Shown piece after piece: positions 28,537 through 37,831 of a stretch of 64,000 nucleotides of DNA. This DNA is from Desulfobacteraceae bacterium UBA2174 (GTDB lineage: Bacteria; Desulfobacterota; Desulfobacteria; Desulfobacterales; UBA2174), in the NCBI GenBank assembly GCA_002327445.1, contig DCWA01000006.1:31612-95611 (forward strand). Reading direction: 5' to 3'. Every line of letters starts with the position of its first letter. The first letter of the stretch is position 1. The notes under the pieces were generated by a model. The model was given only the letters and a program-made list of their open reading frames with translations, was not told the origin of the DNA and did no database searches. Both the position numbers and the translations under genes were made by a program.

Positions 28537-31289
28537 GGAATGGGTTCGATCTCCTTGGGCCGGAAGGCGGATGGCGTTCCGGTGATGTCGGCACGTCGGC
28601 CTTCGGGGTCGCCGGCGGCCGCCTCAAGCCCCAGTTCGGCAGCCAGGGCCAGTTCGTCTTCGCGGCTGGCGAGCTGCCCGTTGCGCTTGGCGTCGCGCAC
28701 CGCGTCCAGGATTTTGCCATACAGGGGACCCGGCGGAATGCCGAGCCGCTTGAGATCCGCGCCGCCGATAGCCGGTCGGACGAAACGCAGTTTGGTCACG
28801 TACAGGGAAATGGCCCGCTTGACTTCGGTTCGTCCCGCGAGCGCCATCATGAACAGGATCTGCTCGGTGTCCAGCCCCTCCAGGGCCTGGCAGAGGGCCG
28901 CCGGCGTCTCCGGCAAATGGCGTTCGAGGCGGTGGAGCAGCCGTTGGGCCACAAACCGCTCCGGGCCGAAGAGCCGCTGCAACCGCGGCGGCAGGTCGAA
29001 TCGTCGGCAGATCGTTCCGGTGGTCTCACTGTCGAAGGGGCAAACCAGGGCCATGAAGTAAACGGCCCACTTCATATAAGATTCATCCAAAAATAGCAAA
29101 TCGTGCCACGTTTCCACCTGCTTGACGTTTTCAAAGGCCGATTCCAGTTCGGCAGTGAGGGACAACTGGGGGTGAATGACCTTGAGCAGCTCGAAGTCGT
29201 TGAGCCGCCTGATCAGAGCCAGGGGGTTCTCTTCCGCCAGCAGGAGACGCAGTTCCGTGAAGACCCGCCGTCCGTCGAGGCGTTTGACGAAATCCATCCG
29301 GGCGGCATTTTCGATCAGGCCGGCGGTGAGCCGGCCGATGGTGAAGCCGAATCGCTGCTCGAAGCGGATGGCGCGGAAGACCCGGGTCGGGTCTTCCACG
29401 AAGCTGAGATTGTGCAGCACCCGGATCGTTTTTTCCTTGATGTCTTTCATCGCCGAGAAGAAGTCGACCAGTGTGCCGAAACGGGCCATGTTGAGCTGGA
29501 TGGCCAGGGTGTTGATGGTGAAATCCCGGCGGAACAGATCCATTTTGATGCTGCTCATCTCCACTGTTGGCAGCGCCGCGGGGAATTTATAGTACTCCAT
29601 GCGCGCCGAGGCTACGTCCAGTTTGAAACCGTCGGGCAGAACCACCACCGCGGTGCCGAATTTCTCGTGGCTATGAAGGCGGCCGCCCATGATCTGCGCC
29701 AGGCGGCGGGCGAATGCGATCCCGTCCCCCTCGATGACGATGTCCACGTCCTCGTTGGGGCGGTGGAGGACCAGGTCCCGGACGAAGCCGCCCACCACGC
29801 AGGCGCTGCAGTCGATTTCATCCGCTACCGTTCCAACGGTCTGGAGAATGCGCATCAACCGGTCCGGCAGGCGTTCGCGCATGAACTTGGCGATGTTGCG
29901 GGTGCGCGCGCCAAAGGCGCCGTCCAGCCCGCCCCCGTCCTCGGCAGTTTCGACGCCGGGCGCGCGGACCAGGAGGTTGAGCAGATCGGTGCGCGTCACC
30001 ACGCCCACCACCTGCCGGTCGTCGCAGACCGGCAGGATGCGCTGCTTGTGCCCGATGATCTTGTCCTGGATCTCCTTCATGTCAGCCGAAGGACCGACGG
30101 AGACGACATCCCGGCTCATGTATTCGCGCACCGCCACGCTTTCCAGGCCGTGGTAAAGGGCCTTTTCCACCACCTGGCGCGTGATGAAGCCCACCAATGG
30201 GGAGTCGGCGGCCCCGCTTTCCGTCACGGCCAAGGCGTTGATGTTATAGCGCCGCAGCAGGGTCTGGGCGTCGGCACAGGTGGCGTCGGCGGCCACGATG
30301 ATCGGCGGGCTGGACATCAGGTCTCGCGCCAGGCGGTTGGACCGGATGACGCTGGCGAGCCTCTGGCGCAAGTGCTGTTCCACCTGGGTGAGGGTCAGCC
30401 CCCGGATGGTGGCCGAAGCGGCCGAAGGGTGGCCGCCACCGCCCAATTCGTCCAGGATGGCGTCCACGTCCACCTCCGGCACCCGGCTGCGGCCGATGAC
30501 ATACACCTTGTTTTCCATCTGGGCGACGGTGAACAGCGCGTCGAGGTTTTCCATGCGCGCCAGTTTGTGTACCAGCAGGGCGAGGTCGGGGACGTATTTG
30601 TCCGTGGCGATGATCGTCAGGGCCACCTCGATGCCATTGATCCGGGAGCGCTGAAGGGACTGGATCATGTCGTTGAGCAGCCCCACCTGCTCCGGGCTGA
30701 TTTCCCGCGAGATCAGTTGGGCCACGGTATTGAGGTTGGCGCCCTGGCTCAGCAAGTAGGCGGCGGCGTGGAAGTCTTCCTCGGTGGTGGAAGTGAAGGT
30801 GAAGGCTCCGGTGTCCTCGTAGATGCCCAGGCACATCACGGTGGCCTCGTCCGGCGTGATGGCGATGTTTCGGCGGCGCAGGATGGCGGTGAGCAGGGTC
30901 GCCGTGGAGCCCACCAGCCGGCACTCGCCACCCTGGCTGGTCACGTCGTCGGGCCGGGGGGGATGATGGTCGTAGACATGCACCTCGATGCCCGGCTTGT
31001 CCAGCAGGGCCGCCAGCTTGCCGATGCGTCCGGCCTGGCGGGTGTCCACGAGCACCAGGCGTTTGACCGCCGCAAAATCCAGGTCCCGGATGTCCACCAT
31101 GTTGAACAGGTAGACCATGGCGCTGACGAAGAAGTTGCGCAGGGTCTTTTCCCGGGACCCCGGATAGACCACCAGGGCGCCGGGGTAGAGCTTCTGGGCC
31201 GCCAGCATCGAAGCCATGGCATCGAAATCGGCGTTGACGTGGCTGGTGATCACCGTCAGTCCATCGGCGGTGGTCGGGGTGGCGTCCAT
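28533..31289 (-). CDS. DHH-CBS-poly(A) polymerase/CCA-adding enzyme-type fusion protein
   Basis: 918 residues from the ATG of MDATPTTADG; a GTG six bases upstream fits the GGA box better, so the start is uncertain. Domains in order: DHH/DHHA1 phosphoesterase (about 10-310; DFDAM, LVDTRQ, YDHHPP, and GGGGHPSAAS), two CBS repeats (about 320-445), and a class II nucleotidyltransferase head with neck/body (about 480-870; GGFVRDLVL, DVDIVIEGDG, RRDFTINTLA). The catalytic Asp pair is intact. The third module should add CCA or A to tRNA 3' ends; the first resembles oligoribonuclease/NrnA-like enzymes. First gene of the trpS-scpA-scpB transcript. Confidence 0.88.
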   Translation of the reverse strand: MDATPTTADGLTVITSHVNADFDAMASMLAAQKLYPGALVVYPGSREKTLRNFFVSAMVYLFNMVDIRDLDFAAVKRLVLVDTRQAGRIGKLAALLDKPGIEVHVYDHHPPRPDDVTSQGGECRLVGSTATLLTAILRRRNIAITPDEATVMCLGIYEDTGAFTFTSTTEEDFHAAAYLLSQGANLNTVAQLISREISPEQVGLLNDMIQSLQRSRINGIEVALTIIATDKYVPDLALLVHKLARMENLDALFTVAQMENKVYVIGRSRVPEVDVDAILDELGGGGHPSAASATIRGLTLTQVEQHLRQRLASVIRSNRLARDLMSSPPIIVAADATCADAQTLLRRYNINALAVTESGAADSPLVGFITRQVVEKALYHGLESVAVREYMSRDVVSVGPSADMKEIQDKIIGHKQRILPVCDDRQVVGVVTRTDLLNLLVRAPGVETAEDGGGLDGAFGARTRNIAKFMRERLPDRLMRILQTVGTVADEIDCSACVVGGFVRDLVLHRPNEDVDIVIEGDGIAFARRLAQIMGGRLHSHEKFGTAVVVLPDGFKLDVASARMEYYKFPAALPTVEMSSIKMDLFRRDFTINTLAIQLNMARFGTLVDFFSAMKDIKEKTIRVLHNLSFVEDPTRVFRAIRFEQRFGFTIGRLTAGLIENAARMDFVKRLDGRRVFTELRLLLAEENPLALIRRLNDFELLKVIHPQLSLTAELESAFENVKQVETWHDLLFLDESYMKWAVYFMALVCPFDSETTGTICRRFDLPPRLQRLFGPERFVAQRLLHRLERHLPETPAALCQALEGLDTEQILFMMALAGRTEVKRAISLYVTKLRFVRPAIGGADLKRLGIPPGPLYGKILDAVRDAKRNGQLASREDELALAAELGLEAAAGDPEGRRADITGTPSAFRPKEIEPIP

Positions 31290-31638
31290 GTGCACGGCAG
31301 GTGGATCCTTTCGCTTGCGGGGCGGTTTCCGGAGTTGTCGATAGATAGGCACAAGTGCGCCGCCGGATCAAGCGCCAGGCTCGACGGATTCCTCGTCCCC
31401 GCGCCCGGGATTGGAGATTTGAAATTTATTTTTGCAGGGTCCTTCGGGTCCCTTTTGTCCCTTGGGTTCTTTCCCATCTCCAATCTGGAATCTGAAATCT
31501 CGAACCTTGAATCTCGAATCTTGAACCTCGAACTTCGAACGGCGCCGCAGGCCTCCCGAACGCCCATTGCCTGGACAAGCGCTCGAAAAGATTGTAGTCT
31601 GCCCCCACTGCGCTGCTCAACGGGGAGGTCGATGGATC
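31290..31638 (+). other. Divergent intergenic region with heptamer repeats (349 bases)
   Basis: Separates the nucleotidyltransferase gene from pilC. It holds a 9-bp inverted pair (ATTGGAGAT near 31409 and ATCTCCAAT near 31475) and the heptamer array listed separately. No gene is seen. Confidence 0.4.
31482..31537. repeat. Eight tandem degenerate heptamers
   Basis: Eight consecutive 7-base units: AATCTGG, AATCTGA, AATCTCG, AACCTTG, AATCTCG, AATCTTG, AACCTCG, AACTTCG. Positions 1-2 (AA) never vary and position 4 is nearly always C. Similar heptamers occur in at least three other gaps of the window. Confidence 0.8.
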
Positions 31639-32850
31639 ATGCCGGTTTTTATCTGGGAAGGCAAAAACCGCAAGAACGAGACGCTCAAGGGAGAGTTGGA
31701 AGCCGCCGGCGAAGATGCGGTGCGGGCCCATCTGGCGCGGATGAAGCTCGTACCGGTCAAGATCAAGAAAAAGCCGAAAGACCTGCTCGAAAACGTCTCC
31801 TGGGCCCAACCCGGGGTGAAGCAGGCGGATATCATTCTCTTCTGTCGGCAATTTTCCACCATGCTCGACGCCGGTCTGCCCATCATCCAGTGCCTCGACA
31901 TCCTGCAGCAGCAGCAGGAAAACAAGCGGTTCAAGAAGATCCTGAAGGACGTGAAGGATTCGGTCGAAGGGGGGCAAACCTTCGCCGAAGCATTGAAAAA
32001 ATACCCTGAACAATTCGACGATCTCTTTGTCAATATGGTGGCCGCCGGCGAGGCCAGCGGGGTCCTGGATACCATCCTGAAGCGGCTGTCGAGCTACCTG
32101 GAAAAATCGGCCAAGCTCCGGAAGCGCATCAAGGGGGCCATGGTTTATCCGGCGATTACCCTTGTGGTGGCCGTCATCGTCGTGGCGGTGATCCTGGTCT
32201 TCGTGATTCCGGTCTTCGAGCAGATGTTTTCGGATTTCGGCGGACAGTTGCCCGCCCCCACCCAGATCGTGGTGGATCTGAGCCGGATGGTCCGGGCCAA
32301 GATCCTTTATATCATCGGCGCGGTCGCCATCGCCGTCTACGCCCTGCGGCGGGTGCGCAAGACGGAAAAGGGCCGGGCCGTCATTGACCGGTACCTGCTG
32401 ACCCTTCCCGTGTTCGGCCCCCTCCTGCGGCGGGTGGCGGTGGCCAAATTTTCCCGCACCATGGGGACGATGCTCACCTCGGGGGTATCCATCCTCGACG
32501 CCCTGGATATCGTGGCCAAGACCAGCGGCAACAAGACGGTGGAGGCGGCGATCTACCGGGTGCGCCAGGGGATCGCCGAAGGGCGCACCATGAGCGAGCC
32601 GCTGGTGGAAAGCGGTGTCTTCCCGGCCATGGTCTGCCAGATGATCGCCGTGGGCGAATCCACCGGCGCCCTCGACGCGATGCTGATCCGGATCGCCGAT
32701 TTTTACGACGAGGAAGTCGACCAGGCCGTGGAAAACCTTACCGCCGCCATCGAGCCGGTGATGATGGTTTTCATGGGAGTGGTCATCGGCGGCCTGGTGG
32801 TCTCGATGTACCTGCCGATTTTCAAGATGGCCGGCGCCATTACCGGCTGA
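31639..32850 (+). CDS. pilC: Type IV pilus/type II secretion inner-membrane platform protein (PilC/GspF family)
   Basis: 403 residues with the duplicated GspF domain: ILFCRQFSTMLDAGLPIIQC in the first copy and FSRTMGTMLTSGVSILDALD in the second, each followed by GxxxxxAL..YP-type sequence and large hydrophobic segments (about 170-195, 220-240, 375-400). It anchors the pilus assembly ATPases in the inner membrane. No pilB, pilT or pilin is nearby. A histidine kinase of PilS type follows after 28 bases. Ribosome binding site GGGGAGG. Confidence 0.92.
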   Translation: MPVFIWEGKNRKNETLKGELEAAGEDAVRAHLARMKLVPVKIKKKPKDLLENVSWAQPGVKQADIILFCRQFSTMLDAGLPIIQCLDILQQQQENKRFKKILKDVKDSVEGGQTFAEALKKYPEQFDDLFVNMVAAGEASGVLDTILKRLSSYLEKSAKLRKRIKGAMVYPAITLVVAVIVVAVILVFVIPVFEQMFSDFGGQLPAPTQIVVDLSRMVRAKILYIIGAVAIAVYALRRVRKTEKGRAVIDRYLLTLPVFGPLLRRVAVAKFSRTMGTMLTSGVSILDALDIVAKTSGNKTVEAAIYRVRQGIAEGRTMSEPLVESGVFPAMVCQMIAVGESTGALDAMLIRIADFYDEEVDQAVENLTAAIEPVMMVFMGVVIGGLVVSMYLPIFKMAGAITG

Positions 32851-32878
32851 AGCCGCTGTCCAAACGCTGGACCCATCC

Positions 32879-34198
32879 ATGCCATCGCACTTTTCGGACT
32901 CCCACGAGGAAATACGCAAACGCCTGAGACTGCTGATGTTGTTCCGGGCCCTGTTTGCCACCATCCTGCTCGGCGCGGCCACCGTCCTTCACTCCGGCGA
33001 GGGTGTCGCCGCCCCGGCCGCCGTCCCCGCTCCCGCCTCGGTCATCTACGGATTGATTGCGTTGATTTTCCTCCTCACCGGAGCCTATGCCGTCGCCATG
33101 CCCCGGATCGGCGCCCTGCAGCGGTTCGCCGCCGTGCAGATCGGCATCGACACCCTGGTCGTCACGTCGGTGATTCTGGTGACGGGAAGCGCGGTGAGCG
33201 TCTTCTCCTTCTTGTATCTGCTGGTGATCATCTGCTCGAGCACCTTTCTGGAGCGCGGCGGCAGCATGGTCATTGCCGGGGTGTGCAGCCTGGAGTACGC
33301 CGTGCTGCTGCACCTGGAGTACTACGGGCTGCTGCCGGCATGGATGGCCGAATCCGGGGTCGGCGGTTTGGTTCACCCGTGGCGTGAAGTCCTTTTCAAG
33401 GCCCTCACCACGGCGGTGGGATGTTTCGCGGTAGCCTTTCTCAGCGACATGCTCGCCGAACAGGTGAGGAAGGGCCGCCGCACGATCAAGGCGATGGAGG
33501 ATCGGGTGCGGCGGGTGGAGAAGCTCGCCTCCATGGGAGAAATGGCCGCCGGCATGGCCCATGAGTTGAAGAATCCGCTGGCGGCCTTGGCCGGTTCGAT
33601 CCAAATGCTCGCCGAGGAGCGCAACGGCACTCCGGCCTACGACCGCCTCCTGCAGATCGCTCTGCGCGAGACGGGCCGGCTCAACGACTTGCTGACCAAT
33701 TTTCTCATGTTCGCCCGGCCTCCCACCGGCAAGCGGCAGCCGATGCGGCTCGACCGGGCCGTCGGGGAGATCGTGTCGCTCTTCGAACGCGACAGCGCCC
33801 GGGCCGGCCATATCCGCCTTGTGCGCCGGATGGCGCCCGATGTCTGGGTGGCCATGGATGCGGTGCATTTGAAGCAGGTCCTGTGGAACCTGCTGCTCAA
33901 CGCCGCCCAGGCCATCGAGGGGCCGGGAGAGATCGGGGTGGAGGTGTCTTCCAATCGCAACGGCACCGCCCAGATCCGGGTTCGCGATACCGGATGCGGG
34001 ATTTCCGAAGAGTTGAAGGCCAGTATCTTCGACCCCTTCTTCACCACCAAGGCCGACGGCACCGGCCTGGGGTTGTCCCTGGTGCATCGCATCCTGGAGT
34101 CCTGCGACGGTTGGCTCACCGTGGACAGCGTGCCTGGCCGCGGTTCGGTGTTCACCGTCTCCCTCAAACAGATCCAGGCGCCCGGGAGCCAGACTTGA
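32879..34198 (+). CDS. Membrane sensor histidine kinase, PilS-like
   Basis: 439 residues. Up to six N-terminal hydrophobic segments (about 18-190) form the membrane sensor. The dimerisation/phosphoacceptor motif is GMAHELKNPLAALAGSIQML near residue 225, followed by an ATPase domain with N box NLLLNAAQAI, G1 DTGCGIS, F FDPFFTTK and G2 GTGLGLSLV. In pilin regulation PilS pairs with the sigma-54 activator PilR; no such gene follows here, but pilC precedes it. It may act on the activator elsewhere, such as that at 914-2323 (speculative). Confidence 0.87.
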   Translation: MPSHFSDSHEEIRKRLRLLMLFRALFATILLGAATVLHSGEGVAAPAAVPAPASVIYGLIALIFLLTGAYAVAMPRIGALQRFAAVQIGIDTLVVTSVILVTGSAVSVFSFLYLLVIICSSTFLERGGSMVIAGVCSLEYAVLLHLEYYGLLPAWMAESGVGGLVHPWREVLFKALTTAVGCFAVAFLSDMLAEQVRKGRRTIKAMEDRVRRVEKLASMGEMAAGMAHELKNPLAALAGSIQMLAEERNGTPAYDRLLQIALRETGRLNDLLTNFLMFARPPTGKRQPMRLDRAVGEIVSLFERDSARAGHIRLVRRMAPDVWVAMDAVHLKQVLWNLLLNAAQAIEGPGEIGVEVSSNRNGTAQIRVRDTGCGISEELKASIFDPFFTTKADGTGLGLSLVHRILESCDGWLTVDSVPGRGSVFTVSLKQIQAPGSQT

Positions 34199-34244
34199 GG
34201 TTGGGCCGTTGTCATTTGAAATTTCCCTTTTGGGGTCGGCCAAG

Positions 34245-34273
34245 TTGACAGTGGAGGCCAAATAGGATAGCAA
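34245..34273 (+). promoter_or_regulatory. Candidate sigma-70 promoter of lysS
   Basis: TTGACA at 34245-34250 with TAGCAA at 34268-34273, spacing 17. An inverted pair TTGGTT/AACCAA (34288-34310) lies between it and the start codon. The -35 box is perfect, the -10 box poor. Confidence 0.4.
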
Positions 34274-34329
34274 TCGGTGCCTGATGTTTGGTTGAAAGTT
34301 ATATAACCAATTGGAAATATAGCGAATTT

Positions 34330-35814
34330 ATGATGTCCAAGCCCAACCTCGATTCATCGGATGTCCGCCGGAGCAAGGTGGAGAGCCTGCGTACAGCGGG
34401 GATCAATCCTTTTCCCAATGCGTTCAAGCCCACTCACGATGTCGCCGATCTGCGCGCTGCCATCGCCGCGGCCCCGGAGACCTTGGGCGAGGAGGAGCCG
34501 GTCTTCACCGTTGCCGGCCGCATCATGGCGATCAACCGCTTCGGCAAGGCCGCCTTCATCCGCTTGCGCGACCGCACCGGCCCGATCCAGGCTTACGTGC
34601 GCAAGGACCGCGTGGGCGAGGAAGCCTACGAGTTGTTCAAGCAGCTGGACATCGGCGACTTCGTCGGCATCTCCGGCGGGTTGTTCCAGACCCGCAGCGG
34701 CGAATGGACCGTCATGGCCCGCCGTTGCGAACTGGTGACCAAGACCATCCGGGCCCTGCCCGAAAAATTCCACGGGCTCAAGGACCCGGAGAAGCGCTAC
34801 CGGCAGCGGTATCTGGACCTGATCATGAACGCCGAGGTGCGGGACCTGTTCCGGCGGCGGAGCATGATCATCCAGGAAATCCGGGATTTTCTGCTGCAGC
34901 GCGACTTCCTGGAAGTCGAAACCCCCATGATGCAACCCCTGCCGGGCGGAGCGGAGGCCACGCCCTTCGCCACTCATCACAACGCCCTGGACATGCCTTT
35001 ATATCTGCGCATCGCTCCGGAACTCTACTTGAAGCGGCTGGTTGTGGGCGGATTCGAGCGGGTCTTCGAGATCAATCGCAATTTCCGCAACGAGGGAATT
35101 TCCACCCGGCACAACCCCGAATTCACGATGCTCGAGTTCTATCAGGCCTATGCCAACTACCAGGACCTGATGACGCTCACCGAAACGATGTTCCGCCAGG
35201 TGGCCGAACGGGTGGTCGGCGCCGCCGCTTTCACCTATCAGGAGCAAACCATCGACTTCACCGGGCCCTGGCGGCGCATCGGGCTTTACGACTCCCTGGA
35301 GGAAATCGCCGGCATCGACCACCGGGACCTGGAGGACCGGGACCGGCTCATCGCCTTGGCGGACGAACGGGGCGTCAAGCTCACCCGCATCGGCCAGACG
35401 GCCAAGATCGTCACCAAGCTTTTCGACGCGCTGGTGGAACCCCATCTGATCCAACCCACTTTCGTCACCGGATACCCGGTGGCGGTGTCCCCCCTGTCGC
35501 GGCGCAGCGACACCGCGCCGGAGTTGACCGAACGCTTTGAGCTGTTCATCGCCGGCTACGAGATCGCCAACGGCTTTTCGGAACTCAACGATCCGGAGGA
35601 TCAGCAGCGGCGCTTTGCCCAACAGGTGGCGGAGCGGGAGGCCGGCGACGCCGAGGCCCACCCCATGGATCGGGACTACATCGAGGCGTTGGAATACGGG
35701 ATGCCGCCCACGGCCGGCGAAGGGGTGGGCATCGATCGACTCGCCATGCTGCTCACCGATGCCGTCAGCATCCGCGAAGTGATCTTTTTTCCCCATCTCA
35801 AACCGCGGGAGTGA
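34330..35814 (+). CDS. lysS: Lysyl-tRNA synthetase, class II
   Basis: 494 residues. N-terminal OB-fold anticodon domain (VFTVAGRIMAINRFGKAAFI, about 50-140) and class II catalytic core: motif 1 around FLEVETPMMQPLPGGAEA, motif 2 FRNEGISTRHNPEFTMLEFY, motif 3 GVGIDRLAMLL near the C-terminus. It charges tRNA-Lys. The ribosome binding site is weak; ATG 34330 or 34333 are both possible. Followed after 6 bases by lolC/E. Confidence 0.97.
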   Translation: MMSKPNLDSSDVRRSKVESLRTAGINPFPNAFKPTHDVADLRAAIAAAPETLGEEEPVFTVAGRIMAINRFGKAAFIRLRDRTGPIQAYVRKDRVGEEAYELFKQLDIGDFVGISGGLFQTRSGEWTVMARRCELVTKTIRALPEKFHGLKDPEKRYRQRYLDLIMNAEVRDLFRRRSMIIQEIRDFLLQRDFLEVETPMMQPLPGGAEATPFATHHNALDMPLYLRIAPELYLKRLVVGGFERVFEINRNFRNEGISTRHNPEFTMLEFYQAYANYQDLMTLTETMFRQVAERVVGAAAFTYQEQTIDFTGPWRRIGLYDSLEEIAGIDHRDLEDRDRLIALADERGVKLTRIGQTAKIVTKLFDALVEPHLIQPTFVTGYPVAVSPLSRRSDTAPELTERFELFIAGYEIANGFSELNDPEDQQRRFAQQVAEREAGDAEAHPMDRDYIEALEYGMPPTAGEGVGIDRLAMLLTDAVSIREVIFFPHLKPRE

Positions 35815-35820
35815 CGGCGG

Positions 35821-37134
35821 ATGCCTGTCGACCCCTCGCCGTCCCGCTTGGCCGCGCCGTCGATGCAGGATGAGGGCCATGCCGGGTACCGTTTGCGGGT
35901 TGGTCCGCAGCGGGGCTTCGAGGGATTCGTCGCCCGGCGCCTGTTGCGGGTCGGCCGGCGGCAGGCGTTCATTTCCCTCATGAGCCTCCTCTCCATCACC
36001 GGGGTGGCGGTGGGCGTGATGGCTCTCGTGGTGGTAATCGCCGTCATGGCCGGATTCGAGGCGGATCTGAAGGAGCGGCTCCTCTCCCTCCAGGCTCATA
36101 TCGACGTGGCACCTGAGGGGGCGGTCGCGGCCCCGCAAGAATTGCTGGCGCGCCTGGAGCTCGTCGAGGGGGTATCCGCCGCCGCGCCGGTCATCGAGAG
36201 CCAGGTGATGCTGCGCGGGGCCGGCGGCGCCGCCGGCGTGCTGCTGCGGGGCATCGATCCGCAGCGGACGGCCGCTGTGTTGGAAGGCCGGGTGGATTTC
36301 AGCGACCTGTCAGGGCCCTCGACCGGAGAGGGCGCATCCGGGGCGCCCCCGTTGCTGCTGGGGGCCGAGTTGGCCAGGCAGTTGGGAGTCCTGGTTGGAG
36401 ACCGGGTCTATCTCGTTGCCCCGGGAGGCATGCTGTCGCCCATCGGTCATGTCCCGGCGATGCGGCCTTTCCAGGTGGCGGGAATTTTCACCTCGGGCAT
36501 GTACACCTACGACGGCGCCACGGCCTTCGCGACTCTGACCGACGCGCGCCAAGCCCTGCGCCTGGGGCGCCCGATCACGGGGATTCAGGTGCGGGTGGCG
36601 GACATCTACGCCGCCGACCGGGTGGCGGCGGCCATTACGGCTGCCTTGGGGCCCGGTTTCGTCGCGCGAAGCTGGATGACGGTCAATCGCAGTCTCTTTT
36701 CCGCCCTGCGGCTGGAACGGGTGGTGATGTTCCTCATCCTGGCGTTGATCGTCACGGTGGCGGCGATGAACATCGCCAGCGCACTGATCATGACGGTGGT
36801 GGAGAAAGCCAAGGACATCGCCATCCTCAAGGCCCTGGGGGCCACCGATCAGGCCATCGGCCGGATTTTCATCCGCAACGGACTGGCCATCGGCATCCTG
36901 GGCATTCTCATCGGTACCGGTGTCGGCCTGGGGCTCTGCTGGCTGCTGAGCCAGTACGATTGGATCCGGTTGCCCGGAGAGGTTTTTTACGTGACGCGCC
37001 TGCCGGTCCGGCTGGCCCCGGGCAACGTGGCGGCCATTGCCGCCGCTGCCCTGATCATCTGCCTGGGCGCCACGTTGTATCCGGCCCGCCAGGCCGCGCG
37101 GCTCAATCCCGTGGAGACGATCCGCCATGGCTGA
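35821..37134 (+). CDS. lolC: Lipoprotein-releasing ABC transporter permease (LolC/LolE family)
   Basis: 437 residues. One membrane helix near 50-78 (LLSITGVAVGVMALVVVIAV), a large periplasmic domain (about 80-300), and three helices in the C-terminal FtsX-like domain with AKDIAILKALGATDQAIGRI. Lol permeases extract mature lipoproteins from the inner membrane for LolA. Only one permease gene is present, suggesting a homodimeric LolF-type transporter. The first about 35 residues are not conserved in appearance, so the true start may be internal. Overlaps lolD by 8 bases. Confidence 0.92.
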   Translation: MPVDPSPSRLAAPSMQDEGHAGYRLRVGPQRGFEGFVARRLLRVGRRQAFISLMSLLSITGVAVGVMALVVVIAVMAGFEADLKERLLSLQAHIDVAPEGAVAAPQELLARLELVEGVSAAAPVIESQVMLRGAGGAAGVLLRGIDPQRTAAVLEGRVDFSDLSGPSTGEGASGAPPLLLGAELARQLGVLVGDRVYLVAPGGMLSPIGHVPAMRPFQVAGIFTSGMYTYDGATAFATLTDARQALRLGRPITGIQVRVADIYAADRVAAAITAALGPGFVARSWMTVNRSLFSALRLERVVMFLILALIVTVAAMNIASALIMTVVEKAKDIAILKALGATDQAIGRIFIRNGLAIGILGILIGTGVGLGLCWLLSQYDWIRLPGEVFYVTRLPVRLAPGNVAAIAAAALIICLGATLYPARQAARLNPVETIRHG

Positions 37135-37831
37135 GACAGGGGCCACCGGGGGCGAGGCCCTCATCGAGGCTCGGGGGCTGGTCAAGCGATTCGTTACGGC
37201 CCGGTCCCGGATCACGATTCTCGACGGCGCCGACCTGTTCCTGGAGCCGGGGGAAACGTTGGCGGTGGTGGGCGCTTCGGGAATTGGCAAGTCCACCCTG
37301 TTGCATATCCTGGGGACCCTGGACCGCCCGGAGGACGGGCGCCTGCGCATCGCCGGGCGGGCTGTGGAAGGGCTCAAGGCCGAAGCCTTGGCCCGTCTGC
37401 GCAACGAAAAGATCGGGTTCGTGTTCCAATTTCATCATTTGCTGCCGGAATTCGACGCCCTGGAAAACGCGATGATGCCGTGCCTTATTTTCGGCATGCC
37501 GCGCCGGCAGGCCGAAACGGCGGCCGCGGACATCCTGGCCCGTGTCGGGCTGAGCCGGCGGCTGCGACACCGCGTGGTGGACCTTTCGGGGGGAGAACAA
37601 CAGCGCGTGGCCCTGGCCAGAGCCCTGGTGATGCACCCGCCGCTGCTGTTGGCCGACGAACCCACCGGCAACCTTGACAAGCGAAACAGTCAACAGGTAC
37701 ATGAGCTGCTGGCCGAGCTGAACACCGACCTGGGAATGGCCATGGTGGTGGTGACTCACAATCCGGACCTGGCGGCCCTGATGGCCCGTCGTGCGACCCT
37801 GGTTGACGGCCGATTGGCGCCGGTGGAATGA
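37127..37831 (+). CDS. lolD: Lipoprotein-releasing ABC transporter ATPase
   Basis: 234 residues. Walker A GASGIGKSTLLHIL near 47, Q-loop with FVFQFHHLLPEFDALENAMM, signature LSGGEQQRVALARAL and Walker B LLLADEPTGNLD. LolD powers lipoprotein release by the LolC/E permease encoded just upstream. The stop overlaps the bamA start by 4 bases. Confidence 0.97.
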   Translation: MAETGATGGEALIEARGLVKRFVTARSRITILDGADLFLEPGETLAVVGASGIGKSTLLHILGTLDRPEDGRLRIAGRAVEGLKAEALARLRNEKIGFVFQFHHLLPEFDALENAMMPCLIFGMPRRQAETAAADILARVGLSRRLRHRVVDLSGGEQQRVALARALVMHPPLLLADEPTGNLDKRNSQQVHELLAELNTDLGMAMVVVTHNPDLAALMARRATLVDGRLAPVE

